A stretch of DNA of 64,000 bases from Bradyrhizobium guangzhouense. Its GTDB lineage: Bacteria; Pseudomonadota; Alphaproteobacteria; Rhizobiales; Xanthobacteraceae. Position numbers and translations under genes: made by a program. Under the pieces are notes generated by a model. The model did no database searches. It saw only the letters and a program-made list of their open reading frames with translations, and was not told the DNA's origin. Positions within the stretch are counted from its first letter, which is position 1. Every line of letters starts with the position of its first letter. The stretch is taken from contig NZ_CP030053.1 in assembly GCF_004114955.1 (NCBI RefSeq), positions 6,138,001 to 6,202,000 of the forward strand, in the 5' to 3' direction. This document shows positions 1 to 8,259 of the stretch, piece after piece.

Positions 1-30
1 AAAAGCCGGCGGCAACGCCGGCTTTTTTGT
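1..30 (+). terminator. Intrinsic terminator of a gene left of the window
   Basis: A GCCGGC/GCCGGC stem with a short GGCAAC loop is followed by a run of six T on the + strand. It would end a + strand transcript entering from outside the window. The A run on the 5' side means it could also work in the opposite direction. Confidence 0.8.
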
Positions 31-134
31 ATGAGCCGCAGCATGGTTGCGAGAGATGCCGGCGGTCCTCTTGAACGCCTGCGACGGGTCAACCGACCAA
101 AGATGATCGGACAATCAAAGAACGGACACGCACC

Positions 135-476
135 GTGTCGATCATCCTGCAATCCACCGTCGGCGGCTTCTCCGCCCAGTTCATGCGCAAGCTGCCGCAG
201 GTCGAGCAGGCCATGCGCGACCACGGCCTCGATCCCTCGGAGTTCGTGATCTCCAAGGACTATGCCTCGACCGCGACGATCCCGATCATGGGTCCGTTCT
301 TCTTCAATTACAGCGTCTACTTCGGTGAGGAGGAATTCACCGTCACCGAGCCGAACGACATGGTTTTTCTGGATTACTTCCTCAAGCGCGTGCTGGCCGC
401 GGACGGCCCGCCGGAGCTGCCTGAGCAGCCGGGATTGTTCCGGCGGCTGTTCGGCTGGATGTCGCAGCCGGTGTAA
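135..476 (+). CDS. Conserved hypothetical protein, 113 aa
   Basis: The frame opens with GTG at 135 and has alphaproteobacterial codon use. I recognise no domain. The product is soluble-looking, with a central segment rich in aromatic residues (GPFFFNYSVYFGEE) and a C-terminus ending in LFRRLFGWMSQPV that may be amphipathic. There is no signal peptide. The Shine-Dalgarno match before the GTG is weak, so an internal ATG at 183 is an alternative start. It stands alone between a terminator and a palindromic repeat. The function is unknown. Confidence 0.6.
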   Translation: MSIILQSTVGGFSAQFMRKLPQVEQAMRDHGLDPSEFVISKDYASTATIPIMGPFFFNYSVYFGEEEFTVTEPNDMVFLDYFLKRVLAADGPPELPEQPGLFRRLFGWMSQPV

Positions 477-480
477 CCCT

Positions 481-592
481 CGTCAGTCCGGGGCGCGCCC
501 CTTGGCGCGGGCCCGGAATCCATTCATCGACCGACTCTGCTGCGCGATGGTTTCCGGGTTCGCGACTTCGTCGCGCCCCGGAATGACGGCGG
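481..592. repeat. Palindromic intergenic repeat, family A (copy 1)
   Basis: Two inverted arms of the form CCGGGGCGCGC...GGAATCCAT and its complement flank a short variable centre. The same unit recurs at about 15921, 21432, 26572, 27842 and 63869, with a partial copy at 41318. It lies between convergent genes, where a transcribed hairpin could serve as a terminator. Confidence 0.75.
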
Positions 593-1213
593 CTACTCCC
601 CCCAAATCCTTGCAAGCGTCGCGAGCCAGCAGCCTTCGCAATAGCGGGCGTCCTTGAAGTCGATCCAGTTGTGGGCATAGACGTGGTCGAGCGGGATGCC
701 GTAGCGGGCGCGCAGGATCTGGACCAGGATCTTCCACGCCGCGACCTGCGCCTCGGTCGGCCCGATCGTGACATCGGGATAGTTGCCGGCAAACTCGACA
801 CCGATCGAATTGTCGCGCACGACCTGATGATAGGTCGTGCTGTTGTCGATGTATTTGTTGTCGTTGCGGTTGGCGCCGTCGGTATGGGTCGGCACCAAGG
901 TGTCCGCGACCGACCAGTAGACCGTGCCGTCGGTCTCGACCCAGACCATCACACCACGCCGGGTGGGATTTTTGAACTGCTCCTGCGCGCCGCCGCGCGC
1001 CGAGCCCGATGGCCCTTCGGTCTGGTGCACGATGATGTTGCGCCAGGCATGGGCATCAGCGACATCGCCCCACGGCGCCAGCCAGACGATCTTCAGGCCG
1101 GGAATATCGGGCGTGCCGGTGCTGCGCGCGAGTTTTGCGAGCCCGGCGTCCATGGCTGCGGCGGGAGAGACCAGGAGCGCGGCGAGAACCGCCGCAACGA
1201 GGCGAGATATCAT
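593..1213 (-). CDS. N-acetylmuramoyl-L-alanine amidase (Amidase_2/PGRP fold), exported
   Basis: It should cleave the amide bond between muramic acid and the stem peptide of peptidoglycan in the periplasm. The first 20 or so residues (MISRLVAAVLAALLVSPAAA) form a signal peptide. The family's zinc-site pattern is visible: an early His in NIIVHQTEG, a second His in YAHNWIDF and a Cys nearby in ARYCEG, which matches the His/His/Cys arrangement of T7-lysozyme-like amidases. I chose ATG 1213; a TTG four codons upstream is possible. The 206-residue length fits a single catalytic domain. It is followed upstream by a GGDEF gene on the same strand but with a gap. Confidence 0.85.
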   Translation of the reverse strand: MISRLVAAVLAALLVSPAAAMDAGLAKLARSTGTPDIPGLKIVWLAPWGDVADAHAWRNIIVHQTEGPSGSARGGAQEQFKNPTRRGVMVWVETDGTVYWSVADTLVPTHTDGANRNDNKYIDNSTTYHQVVRDNSIGVEFAGNYPDVTIGPTEAQVAAWKILVQILRARYGIPLDHVYAHNWIDFKDARYCEGCWLATLARIWGE

Positions 1214-1249
1214 CACAGGATCCAACAGCGGACCGTAAGCGTAGCAAAC

Positions 1250-2452
1250 TTACGCGAATTTACGCGCGGGTTCGACCGGCTCGGGCGAGAGCGGCGGGGC
1301 CTGATCGTAGATCGCAAAATCGTTCTTGCCGTTCTTCTTGGCGGCATAGAGGGCATGGTCGGCGTGGGCGATCAGCCGATCCGGGAATTGGCCGATGCCG
1401 CGATCCCATTCCGCAACGCCGATCGAGATCGCGATCGGGATGTCGTTGCCGGAGCAGCCGGCGGCATCCTGGCGGCAGACCTCGAGGATGCGGCGGGCAA
1501 TCAGCGCACCCTCGCGCAAGGACGAGGACGGCAGCACGACACAGAACTCGTCGCCGCCGGTCCGGGCAAGCATGTCGCCCGGCCGGAGGCGCGTCTGCGC
1601 CATCAGGGTGAAATGCCGGAGGCAGGCATCGCCCGCGGCGTGGCCATGGGTATCGTTGATCGTCTTGAAGCCGTCGAGATCGATCACCAGCAGCGAAAAC
1701 GGCTCGCCGCTGCGCTCCGATCGGGCGCATTCCTCGCTCAGCCGCTGCAACAGGTGGCGGCGGTTGGCGACGCCGGTGAGATCGTCGAGCAGCGCAAGAT
1801 CGGCGACCTCGTTGCGGAGGCGATCCATTGCCATCAGCAGGAATCCGAAATTGAGTGTCATCGACAGAAATAGAAGCCCGAGCAACATGACCCCATGGGC
1901 CTGAGTGCCGGCTATCGCCGAAAAGTCGCCGCCGAGCGAATTGCCGACCGCGCGGGCCACGAACACCGCGATGATGATGAGGATGACGATGCCGGACAGC
2001 CGCGCGCCGGGGCTGACACGGCCCTCCGGCGGCGACAGCAACAAGCGCAGCGACAGAGCCAGCGGCAGGCCCTGGCCGATCGTGTAGCTCAGCATACGCA
2101 GCTGCAGCTGGTTGAAGCCGATCTTGAACAGCACGACACCGACGACGCTGACAACCGCCGTCCCGACCATGAGGCGCAGATAGAGCGGGCGATCATAGAA
2201 GCGCTGGATGCCCATCGCCGAGAAGCAACTCGCCGCAATGATGCCGGCGGCCGCGAGCAGAAGTGGAATTGGAGAATCGACGAATAGGTGGACCAGCGCC
2301 GTCATCGCGCCGAGGGCCCCCAGGAAAGCCGATGCCATCCAGTAGCGCGCGGCTTCGAATTTCGGATAGGAGCGCGTCACATAGGCCCAGATCAGGCCCA
2401 GCGCCAGGAAGTTGACGACGAAGACCGTCCAAAGCGTCGGTACGTTCAGCAT
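1250..2452 (-). CDS. Membrane-bound diguanylate cyclase (GGDEF)
   Basis: It should make cyclic di-GMP from two GTP at the inner membrane. The N-terminal half holds about six or seven hydrophobic segments, starting with TLWTVFVVNFLALGLIWAYV, and probably senses a membrane or ligand signal. The C-terminal half is a complete GGDEF domain with the catalytic motif intact (ARTGGDEFCVVLP). The product-inhibition I-site RxxD is present as RPGD exactly five residues before GGDEF, so feedback inhibition is likely. There is no EAL domain. At 400 residues it is typical for this architecture. The target process cannot be told from the neighbours. Confidence 0.9.
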   Translation of the reverse strand: MLNVPTLWTVFVVNFLALGLIWAYVTRSYPKFEAARYWMASAFLGALGAMTALVHLFVDSPIPLLLAAAGIIAASCFSAMGIQRFYDRPLYLRLMVGTAVVSVVGVVLFKIGFNQLQLRMLSYTIGQGLPLALSLRLLLSPPEGRVSPGARLSGIVILIIIAVFVARAVGNSLGGDFSAIAGTQAHGVMLLGLLFLSMTLNFGFLLMAMDRLRNEVADLALLDDLTGVANRRHLLQRLSEECARSERSGEPFSLLVIDLDGFKTINDTHGHAAGDACLRHFTLMAQTRLRPGDMLARTGGDEFCVVLPSSSLREGALIARRILEVCRQDAAGCSGNDIPIAISIGVAEWDRGIGQFPDRLIAHADHALYAAKKNGKNDFAIYDQAPPLSPEPVEPARKFA

Positions 2453-2870
2453 GGCGTTCGCGATACGCGCAGCGTCCCGCCCCCTGTCCCCAGCAGAAGT
2501 TCGTCCATGACCCCGTCCCCGTGTTCTTGCGGAGGATCATGCGCGGGTTGCGCTTAACGGAACCTCACTGCGATCGTCGAAAGCGCGCCCTTGGTTTTGG
2601 ATTCATGAACGCCCCGTCTCGGTTATCGGATCGTTAGGCACGTCGTCGGCGTCGATGCGCGATCGCGTCGAAGCCGACCGCGAAGCGGATTCGCGGGCCA
2701 AAATCACCTAAAAACGCATCTGAGCTGTGGATAACGTAATGACACAGATGTGACAGCGCGGGGCATGGACGCGCGAATCTGCTGAGTTTGTCATCGAGGA
2801 TGTTGCGAGGCTGGCCCTCCGCCGAGCGATCCTCGTGTCGCGTTTCACCATTAACCCTTAAGAGGATCCT
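2453..2870. other. Non-coding divergent region
   Basis: This stretch separates the minus-strand GGDEF gene from the tiny Lys/Ala-rich gene on the plus strand and must hold promoters for both. I see no RNA gene, repeat or credible ORF in it. The last part before 2871 (TTAAGAGGATCCT) contains a good Shine-Dalgarno sequence. Confidence 0.5.
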
Positions 2871-2942
2871 ATGGCTAAGAAAGCGAAGAAGGCGAAGAAG
2901 GCGACGAAGAAAAAGGCCAAGAAGGCCGCGAAGAAGAAGTAG
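2871..2942 (+). CDS. 23-residue Lys/Ala-rich peptide, histone H1-tail-like
   Basis: The frame reads ATG GCT AAG AAA ... AAG AAG TAG and gives a 23-residue peptide with 14 Lys and 7 Ala, plus the initiator Met and one Thr. An AGAGGA Shine-Dalgarno sequence stands at the right distance before the ATG, and two hairpins follow, the second with a T run. This complete layout of ribosome site, ORF and terminator argues for a real gene although it is far below usual size cut-offs. The composition resembles the C-terminal tail of histone H1-like and HU-like proteins, so binding to nucleic acid or another polyanion is likely. The role is inferred only. Confidence 0.6.
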   Translation: MAKKAKKAKKATKKKAKKAAKKK

Positions 2943-2956
2943 CGCGGATGTTCTTT

Positions 2957-3050
2957 GCCCGGGTGGAGCTCGCTCCGCCCGGGCGTCGGGCAGGACTGGC
3001 GGGTAAAGCCGAGAGAGTTTGAAGATGGCGGGCGCGGGGCCCGCTTTTTT
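2957..3050 (+). terminator. Hairpin plus intrinsic terminator after the Lys-rich peptide gene
   Basis: The first hairpin (2957-2984) pairs GCCCGGGTGGAG with CTCCGCCCGGGC and lacks a T run. The second (3028-3044) pairs GCGGGC with GCCCGC and is followed by six T (3045-3050), a standard intrinsic terminator on the + strand that ends just before the convergent LysE gene. Confidence 0.75.
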
Positions 3051-3055
3051 AGTGC

Positions 3056-3667
3056 CTACCGCTCGGCGAAGGCCAGCTTGGCACCGAGCAGGGCGAACCC
3101 CGCCGCAAAGGAGCGGCGCAGCCACGCCATCACGCCGGGACGGGAAATGACGCGCGCGCGCACGGAGGCGGCGCAGAGGCCGTAGATGACGAACACCGCG
3201 AGGGTCATCGCCATGAATGCCCCGCTCAATTCCAGCATCCGCGCCAGCACATGCGCCTCGTCGACCGCGATGAACTGCGGCAGGAAGGCGAGGAAGAAGA
3301 TCGAGAGTTTCGGGTTGAGGATGTTGATCAGGAAGCCGGTGACGATGACCCGGCCGCTCGAGCGCTCCTTGATATCAGCCTCGACCGCGAGCGCCCCCGT
3401 CTCCCGCAGCGCCTGCCAGGACATGTAGAGCAGATAGGCCACGCCGCACCATTTCAGCGCGGCAAAGGCGAGCGCGCTGGTGTGGAGTACCGCAGCAAGG
3501 CCGAGCATCGCCGCGACCATGTGCGGCACGATCCCGAGCGTGCAGCCGAACGCCGCCGCCACGCTGGCGCGCGAACCGCGGGTGAGTGCCGCAGCCAGGG
3601 TGTAGAGCACGCCGGTGCCGGGCGAGGCGACGACGATGAGCGAGGTGAGCAGGAAGGACCAGGACAT
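3056..3667 (-). CDS. LysE/RhtB-family amino-acid exporter
   Basis: A 203-residue inner-membrane protein of the LysE/RhtB translocator superfamily, which exports amino acids or related small metabolites. About six hydrophobic helices are visible. The family's N-terminal signature region appears as LIVVASPGTGVLYTLAAALT, and the second conserved Pro stretch as GFLINILNPKLSIFFLAFLPQF. Length is normal for the family. The substrate cannot be told from sequence. It converges on the small Lys-rich gene and shares its strand with the response regulator upstream, 72 bp away. A paralogue lies at 17358-17978. Confidence 0.9.
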   Translation of the reverse strand: MSWSFLLTSLIVVASPGTGVLYTLAAALTRGSRASVAAAFGCTLGIVPHMVAAMLGLAAVLHTSALAFAALKWCGVAYLLYMSWQALRETGALAVEADIKERSSGRVIVTGFLINILNPKLSIFFLAFLPQFIAVDEAHVLARMLELSGAFMAMTLAVFVIYGLCAASVRARVISRPGVMAWLRRSFAAGFALLGAKLAFAER

Positions 3668-3739
3668 GCCCCGTCCCTACCATCCCTGACGCTTGCCGAG
3701 AAGTCACGACACGGTCAGCGCCGCCGCGCCGGGCGCGCT

Positions 3740-4114
3740 TCAATTCAGCTGGGCGATCTCGGCTTCGCGCAACACGTCCAGCGGCGCCCAGGGCTTGGCC
3801 CAGAATTTCGCGCCGTCGGGCAAGGCCTGCGCCAAGGGGCGGCCGGAGGTGACGACGACGTCGAGCTTCGGATTGCGGTCCTTGGCGACGTGGGCCAGCT
3901 CGACGCCGTTCATGCGTCCGGCCAGCTGCACGTCGGTCAGCATCAGGCAGAGCGCGGCGGCGTTCTTGTCCAGCACCCGCTCGGCGGCTTCCGCGCTCTC
4001 GCACTGGATGACCTGGTAGCCGCTCTCCTCGAGCAGGAGGCAGAGCATCTCCCGCTGCAACGCATCGTCCTCGACGATCAACGCGGTCGCTCGGTATGGC
4101 TGGGCCTGTCCCAT
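3740..4114 (-). CDS. Single-domain response regulator (CheY-like receiver)
   Basis: The 124 residues cover one receiver domain and nothing else. The acidic pair is in LIVEDDALQ, the phospho-acceptor Asp in LMLTDVQLAG, the conserved Ser/Thr in VVTSGRP and the Lys in FWAKPWAP, so all catalytic positions are present. With no output domain it should act by protein-protein contact in a phosphorelay or as a phosphate sink. No cognate kinase is adjacent. It is divergent from the SDR gene at 4241. Confidence 0.88.
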   Translation of the reverse strand: MGQAQPYRATALIVEDDALQREMLCLLLEESGYQVIQCESAEAAERVLDKNAAALCLMLTDVQLAGRMNGVELAHVAKDRNPKLDVVVTSGRPLAQALPDGAKFWAKPWAPLDVLREAEIAQLN

Positions 4115-4240
4115 CTGGCTGCTCCAATGCTCGCATCCGCTTCAAGTCACGAAGGTTAAGGAGGCGAGCGGCGATATGGTTCGGTTCCAGACTGAAAATA
4201 TGTACATTGAAGTTCCATTCGAGGATTGAGGGAGCTACCC

Positions 4241-5086
4241 ATGACTGCGATTCGCGGCGCCGCCGCCATCACCGGAGCGGCCAGCGGCATCGGCCGCGCC
4301 CTCGCAATTGAACTCGCACACCGCGGCTGCGATCTCGCGCTCGCCGATCGCGACGAGGCCGGGCTGAAATCGCTCGCCGCCGAGATCGGTGCACAGCGCA
4401 AGATCAGCGTGCATCGCGTCGATGTCGGCGAGCCCGACGACATCGCGCAATTCGCAGCCGAGGCGCTCGCGGCCCATCCCGCGCTCAACATCGTCATCAA
4501 CAATGCCGGCGTGGCGCTGATGGGGACGTTCGAGGAGATCGACCAGGCGCAGATGGACTGGCTGTTCGACATCAATTTCTGGGGCGTGGTGCACGGCACC
4601 CGCGCCTTCCTGCCGCATCTGAAGGCAAGGCCAGAAGCGCATATCGTCAACATCTCCTCGATCTTCGGCATCATCGCGCCGCCGGGACAATCGGCCTATG
4701 CGGCGGCCAAGTTCGCGGTGCGCGGCTTTTCCGAGAGCGTGCGGCACGAGCTCGCGGTCGCGGGAAGCCCTGTCAGGCTCTCGGTGGTTCATCCCGGCGG
4801 CGTCGCTACCTCCATCGCGCGCTCATCGCGCACCGGGGTCGGCGTCACCGACAATGCGCGCCGCGCGCAGGCGATCGACCGGTTCGAGAGCGCGGCGCGG
4901 ACGACGCCGAAGGACGCGGCGCTGCGCATCATCAGGGGCATCGAGCGCAACGAGCCGCGCATCCTGATCGGCAATGACGCGAGGTTCATGGACATCCTGC
5001 AGCGCTTCCGCCCGGGGACGTATTGGGCGCCGTTGCAAAGGCGGCTGGAGAAGATGACGAAAGGGAAGTCGTCAGGGACGCAATAG
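4241..5086 (+). CDS. Short-chain dehydrogenase/reductase (classical SDR)
   Basis: An NAD(P)-dependent oxidoreductase of 281 residues. The cofactor motif TGAASGIG sits near residue 10, NNAG near 90, the catalytic Ser in VNISSIFG, and the YxxxK pair in SAYAAAKFAVRG. The C-terminal 60 residues include a basic region (RRLEKMTKGKSS). ATG 4241 was chosen because GGGAG lies seven bases before it; a TTG at 4226 is in frame but less likely. The substrate is unknown. It is monocistronic, followed by a palindromic repeat. Confidence 0.88.
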   Translation: MTAIRGAAAITGAASGIGRALAIELAHRGCDLALADRDEAGLKSLAAEIGAQRKISVHRVDVGEPDDIAQFAAEALAAHPALNIVINNAGVALMGTFEEIDQAQMDWLFDINFWGVVHGTRAFLPHLKARPEAHIVNISSIFGIIAPPGQSAYAAAKFAVRGFSESVRHELAVAGSPVRLSVVHPGGVATSIARSSRTGVGVTDNARRAQAIDRFESAARTTPKDAALRIIRGIERNEPRILIGNDARFMDILQRFRPGTYWAPLQRRLEKMTKGKSSGTQ

Positions 5087-5103
5087 CGCCGCCCACACTC
5101 CGC

Positions 5104-5212
5104 TGTCTTGCCCCGGCTTGACCGGGGCATCCAGTACGCCGCGGCTCCTCGGTTCAATCACTGCCGTCTCTGGAATACTGGATCGCCCGATCAAGTCGGG
5201 CGATGACACCGC
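5104..5212. repeat. Palindromic intergenic repeat, family C (copy 1)
   Basis: The unit has arms of the form CCCGGCTTGACCGGGGCATCCAGTA and TACTGGATCGCCCGATCAAGTCGGGCGATGAC around a variable centre. A second copy is at 43558-43684. It lies between two convergent genes. Confidence 0.7.
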
Positions 5213-5220
5213 GTATGCGG

Positions 5221-6027
5221 TCACTGCCCCATCAGCCGGTCCGCGAAATAGCCGATCGTCTTGCGGTAGATCACCGCCCTGTTCCACTCGCGCATCGCTT
5301 CGAAATTGGCCGAGCCTTCGTCGTAGGGCTGGCCCATCTTGAAGCCGTTGGAGTGCAGCAGGTTCGCGGTCGAGGCCAGCACGTCGGCGACGCTGTGGCG
5401 GAGGTCGACATGGCCGTCGCCGTCGAAATCGACGCCGTATTTGATGTAGGACGACGGCAGGAACTGGGTCTGGCCGATCTCGCCGGCATAGGCGCCGATG
5501 AGGTCGCGCAACGGCAGGTCTCCGCGCTGCACGATCTTGAGCGCGGCGAGCAGCTCGCCCTGGAACAGCTCGGTGCGGCGGCAATCATGCGCGAGCGTGG
5601 TCAGGGTGCGGATCACGGGCAGCTTGCCCATGTCACCCTTGCCGAAATCGCTCTCCAGGCCCCAGATCGCGACCAGGATCTCCCTGGGCACGCCGAACTG
5701 CTGCTCGATGCGCGAGAGCAGCGCGGCATGACGCTGCAGCAGCGCGCGGCCGCCATTGATGCGGCCGGCGCCGACGCGGGTCGAGACGTATTGCTCGAAG
5801 GTCTTGTTGAAGGTGTAGCGCTGGCGCCGGTCGAAGGCGAGCACGGCGCCATCCTGGGTGATGCCGCTGAATGCCGCGCTGGTCACGCCCGCCGACACGC
5901 CAGCCGCCTGCGCCTCCGCACTCATGCTGGCGACGAAGCTGTTGAAGTCGCCACCGCAGCGCGCGGCCTGCGCCGATCCGCCGGCGAGCGTGACAAGGAC
6001 GGCGGCGGCGAAAAGCGGTCTCAACAT
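5221..6027 (-). CDS. Lytic murein transglycosylase, MltB family
   Basis: A periplasmic enzyme that cleaves the MurNAc-GlcNAc bond of peptidoglycan with formation of the 1,6-anhydro product. The catalytic Glu lies in the family motif AIWGLESDFGKG; GEIGQTQFLPSSYIKYGVDFDG and the following Asp-rich stretch are typical of the SltB/MltB domain. ATG 6027 gives an N-terminal signal peptide (MLRPLFAAAVLVTLAGGSAQA) and is preceded by GAGGA; longer reading frames upstream run into a repeat. No lipobox is evident, so the enzyme is probably soluble. With 268 residues it has only the catalytic domain, without a peptidoglycan-binding tail. Confidence 0.9.
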   Translation of the reverse strand: MLRPLFAAAVLVTLAGGSAQAARCGGDFNSFVASMSAEAQAAGVSAGVTSAAFSGITQDGAVLAFDRRQRYTFNKTFEQYVSTRVGAGRINGGRALLQRHAALLSRIEQQFGVPREILVAIWGLESDFGKGDMGKLPVIRTLTTLAHDCRRTELFQGELLAALKIVQRGDLPLRDLIGAYAGEIGQTQFLPSSYIKYGVDFDGDGHVDLRHSVADVLASTANLLHSNGFKMGQPYDEGSANFEAMREWNRAVIYRKTIGYFADRLMGQ

Positions 6028-6084
6028 CCGAAGGAGTTCCTCTGCAGTGACGCGAAGCGGAAGGCGATCATGCCCGGGAACGGG

Positions 6085-6210
6085 ATTCGCGTCAAAGCGA
6101 CGGCGGACTCGATGGCCGAAACAAAAACCGCAAAACAACCCCATGCACAGTAGGCGCGGCAGCGACTGCGATTTTTCCGAATAGATGTTGATCCGTCGGG
6201 CAAAACAGGG
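6085..6210 (+). repeat. Dispersed promoter-region repeat (copy 1)
   Basis: A 22-base block AAAACAACCCCATGCACAGTAG (6132-6153, split here only by spacing) and a 13-base block GTCGGGCAAAACA (6195-6207) recur in the same order and orientation at 43721-43742 and 43808-43820. This copy lies upstream of the minus-strand transglycosylase gene. Confidence 0.6.
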
Positions 6211-6501
6211 ATATAGTATCAGCATAGCAGGCTCCGGTCGTCGGCGGGGCAATCGCATATGGCGTGCACGATGCAGCGGCATCGGCGCTTGGCTCCCTCG
6301 CCCGCTTGCGGGAGAGGGTTGGGGAGAGGGTGTCTCCACAACGGGACAATCCCCCAGAGGAAAGAACCCTCACCCGCAAGCGGGAGAGGCGGAGCAAGCC
6401 CGCTGCCGGCTTGATCCGCATCAACATGCCTCAGGCCCTCGTTCATAGACTGGAGCAAACAGGAGCGCCTTGTCCAAGCATCCTGCCCAGGAGACCAGCC
6501 C
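6211..6501. repeat. Family B repeat, left arm of an inverted pair
   Basis: From 6239 to 6400 this region carries a GGCAATCGCATATGGCGTGC block followed by CTCGCCCGCTTGCGGGAGAGG-type sequence and its complement. The same composite unit occurs inverted at 7225-7376, so the gene at 6502 is bracketed by the two copies. Nothing else is seen in the gap; GGAGACC just before 6502 is the Shine-Dalgarno site of that gene. Confidence 0.7.
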
Positions 6502-7041
6502 ATGACCGGAATTACCCTGACCGCCGACCAGATCCGCAACGCGCCCGCACCGGTGCGGCAATGGATCGAGCAGGAGGTGATCAATTCGCTCGGACTTAAT
6601 TCGGCAGGACTTGCGCCGCGACCGCCCGTCGCCGCACCGGCTCAAGCCGCCCATCTCGTCGCCTGCAGCGTGGACGACGTCGCCGGTGTGCTCGAGCACA
6701 TCCGCGGCACCTTCCCGGCGGTGAACGTGCTGTTCGAGTTCGGCCGGCCCGGGATCACCTACGGCCAGCCCGCAGTGATGACGTTCCGCCTCATGGACAT
6801 CCTGCACCACACGCGGCTGCAGCAGATCGAGCAGGTCATGACCTCCCTGGAAATGATCAACCAGGCGCTGACCGTGGTCAGGAAAGACCCGTCCGCGCGG
6901 TTCTGCGGCTTCGACAATGAAGGCCATTGCCTGATCGCGCCGCAGACGCAGGCCAGCATCGCCACGCTCTGGCAGGACATGATGGCGCGTCAGCAGATGC
7001 AGCAGACCAAGCCGGACGAGCGGATCGCCCCGGCGGCGTGA
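6502..7041 (+). CDS. Conserved hypothetical protein, 179 aa
   Basis: A soluble, acidic-to-neutral protein with no signal peptide and no membrane segment. I recognise no domain. The N-terminus (ITLTADQIRNAPAPVRQWIE) looks helical, followed by a Pro/Ala-rich linker near residues 38-50 and a globular part with VDDVAGVLEHIRGTF and two further helix-like stretches. ATG 6502 has an AGGAGACC ribosome site. The gene is bracketed by inverted copies of a repeat of about 150 bp. The function is unknown. Confidence 0.7.
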   Translation: MTGITLTADQIRNAPAPVRQWIEQEVINSLGLNSAGLAPRPPVAAPAQAAHLVACSVDDVAGVLEHIRGTFPAVNVLFEFGRPGITYGQPAVMTFRLMDILHHTRLQQIEQVMTSLEMINQALTVVRKDPSARFCGFDNEGHCLIAPQTQASIATLWQDMMARQQMQQTKPDERIAPAA

Positions 7042-7415
7042 GACGGCGGCTCGGGTCGCCCCAACGGCAAGCAGGGCGATTGATATGGATTTTACGATTG
7101 TCGTGGGCTTGCTCCCGCCTCTCCCGCTTGCGGGAGAGCATAGGCCGCCTTCGGCGGCCGTCCTTCCGAAAGACGCCGAGGCGTAGCCTCGGCTATTGCA
7201 CGCCCCGGGCGATGCGAAGCATCGTCCCGCGCGTGGCGGGTGAGGGTTCTTTCCTTTTGGGGGTTGTCCCGACGTGGAGACACCCTCTCCCCAACCCTCT
7301 CCCGCAAGCGGGAGAGGGAGCGCAGGTGCACCAGGCCGCCCGCATCGTGCACGCCATATGCGATTGCCCTGCGCCGGCAAGGAGGGACGAGCGTAACATT
7401 TGTGGAGACTTCATC
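7042..7415. repeat. Family B repeat, right arm of an inverted pair
   Basis: The stretch 7109-7376 holds CTCCCGCTTGCGGGAGAG hairpins and, from about 7225, an inverted copy of the unit at 6239-6400, including the GCACGCCATATGCGATTGCC block. An extra segment (7140-7220) with GCATAGGCCGCC and GAGGCGTAGCCTC hairpins is inserted. TGGAGACTTCATC before 7416 is the ribosome site of the next gene. Confidence 0.7.
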
Positions 7416-7796
7416 GTGCCGAACACCGAACGACCAGCCGGGCCGCGGCCGTTCCGCCTGCTCCGCATCCCGCTGTTTCGCCTGCTCGCCATCAACCTTG
7501 CGATCGGCGCCTGCGCGGCCGCGCTCCTCGTCGGCGGACTGCTCTGGCTCAACCCCGGCCATCTGCGCGAGTTGATCCTGGCGGATCGCGCGCCCGGCAT
7601 CGGGCTGGTGTTGCTGCTGGCCTCGTTCGTCATCACCTTCGGCTCCGCCGCGATGGGCAGCGCGATCATGGCGCAGGGACGCAAGCAGGACGAGGGCGGA
7701 GGCGGTGGCGGGAGGCCCATCGCGATTGGCGATGCGGTCGTTGTCGCGGCGCGCACGGCCGACGGGAAAGGCGCTTCGCAACGCCAGAGCAGCTAA
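7416..7796 (+). CDS. Small membrane protein with two transmembrane helices
   Basis: A 126-residue protein with two clear hydrophobic helices, LAINLAIGACAAALLVGGLLW and IGLVLLLASFVITFGSAAMG, joined by a short polar loop. The C-terminal tail has a Gly run (DEGGGGGGRPIAIGD) and ends in a polar stretch. GTG 7416 was chosen because GGAG lies nine bases upstream and no ATG precedes the first helix; longer frames run back into the repeat. No family is recognised. It is probably an inner-membrane protein of unknown role. Confidence 0.65.
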   Translation: MPNTERPAGPRPFRLLRIPLFRLLAINLAIGACAAALLVGGLLWLNPGHLRELILADRAPGIGLVLLLASFVITFGSAAMGSAIMAQGRKQDEGGGGGGRPIAIGDAVVVAARTADGKGASQRQSS

Positions 7797-8259
7797 CCTA
7801 TGTTATTTTCAAGAGCATGCTCGCTTGCACTAATGGTTGAATTCGTTGCGCTGCGAAAAACTGCAAGATGAACAGAGTATTTCGATCATCGGAGCATCTG
7901 CTTTTCGACATCGCGGGAACCCGCTGACGACATCGTCTGCATATCTGATGCGCTCGCTGCGACATCGTCGCCATCACGATTTGCCTTGCCATCGCAGAGC
8001 GCAAGCGATAGCCTTCTATCTCAGGTTGTCGCCCTTGCCAGCCCCGGGCGACGCTGAAGAACCAATAAGCGGCGGGCTCACCGGCCCGCCGTTTATTGAG
8101 GTTCAGGGCCGCTCGGAGATGAGGGCCGCTCGCAGGCATCAGGCCGCTGCCGGCCGAAAGGCACGATCCAACGGCTCCGCTGGTATTCCGGTCGCGAAGG
8201 ACGTCGATATCTCGCGCGAAGTCATTTGACTGCGGCGCCCTGATCGACGACAAGCCGCC
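7797..8259. other. Intergenic region with an orphan hairpin
   Basis: No convincing gene is present. The frame 7837-8229 has poor composition and is rejected. A GGCGGGC/GCCCGCC hairpin at 8071-8090 is followed by GTTTATT, resembling a weak terminator with no gene before it, so an unannotated small RNA is possible but unsupported. Confidence 0.4.

Noticed and set aside
7837-8229. 130-residue open frame in the intergenic region
   Set aside because: Its composition is unlike neighbouring proteins, it has no ribosome site, and a hairpin lies within it.
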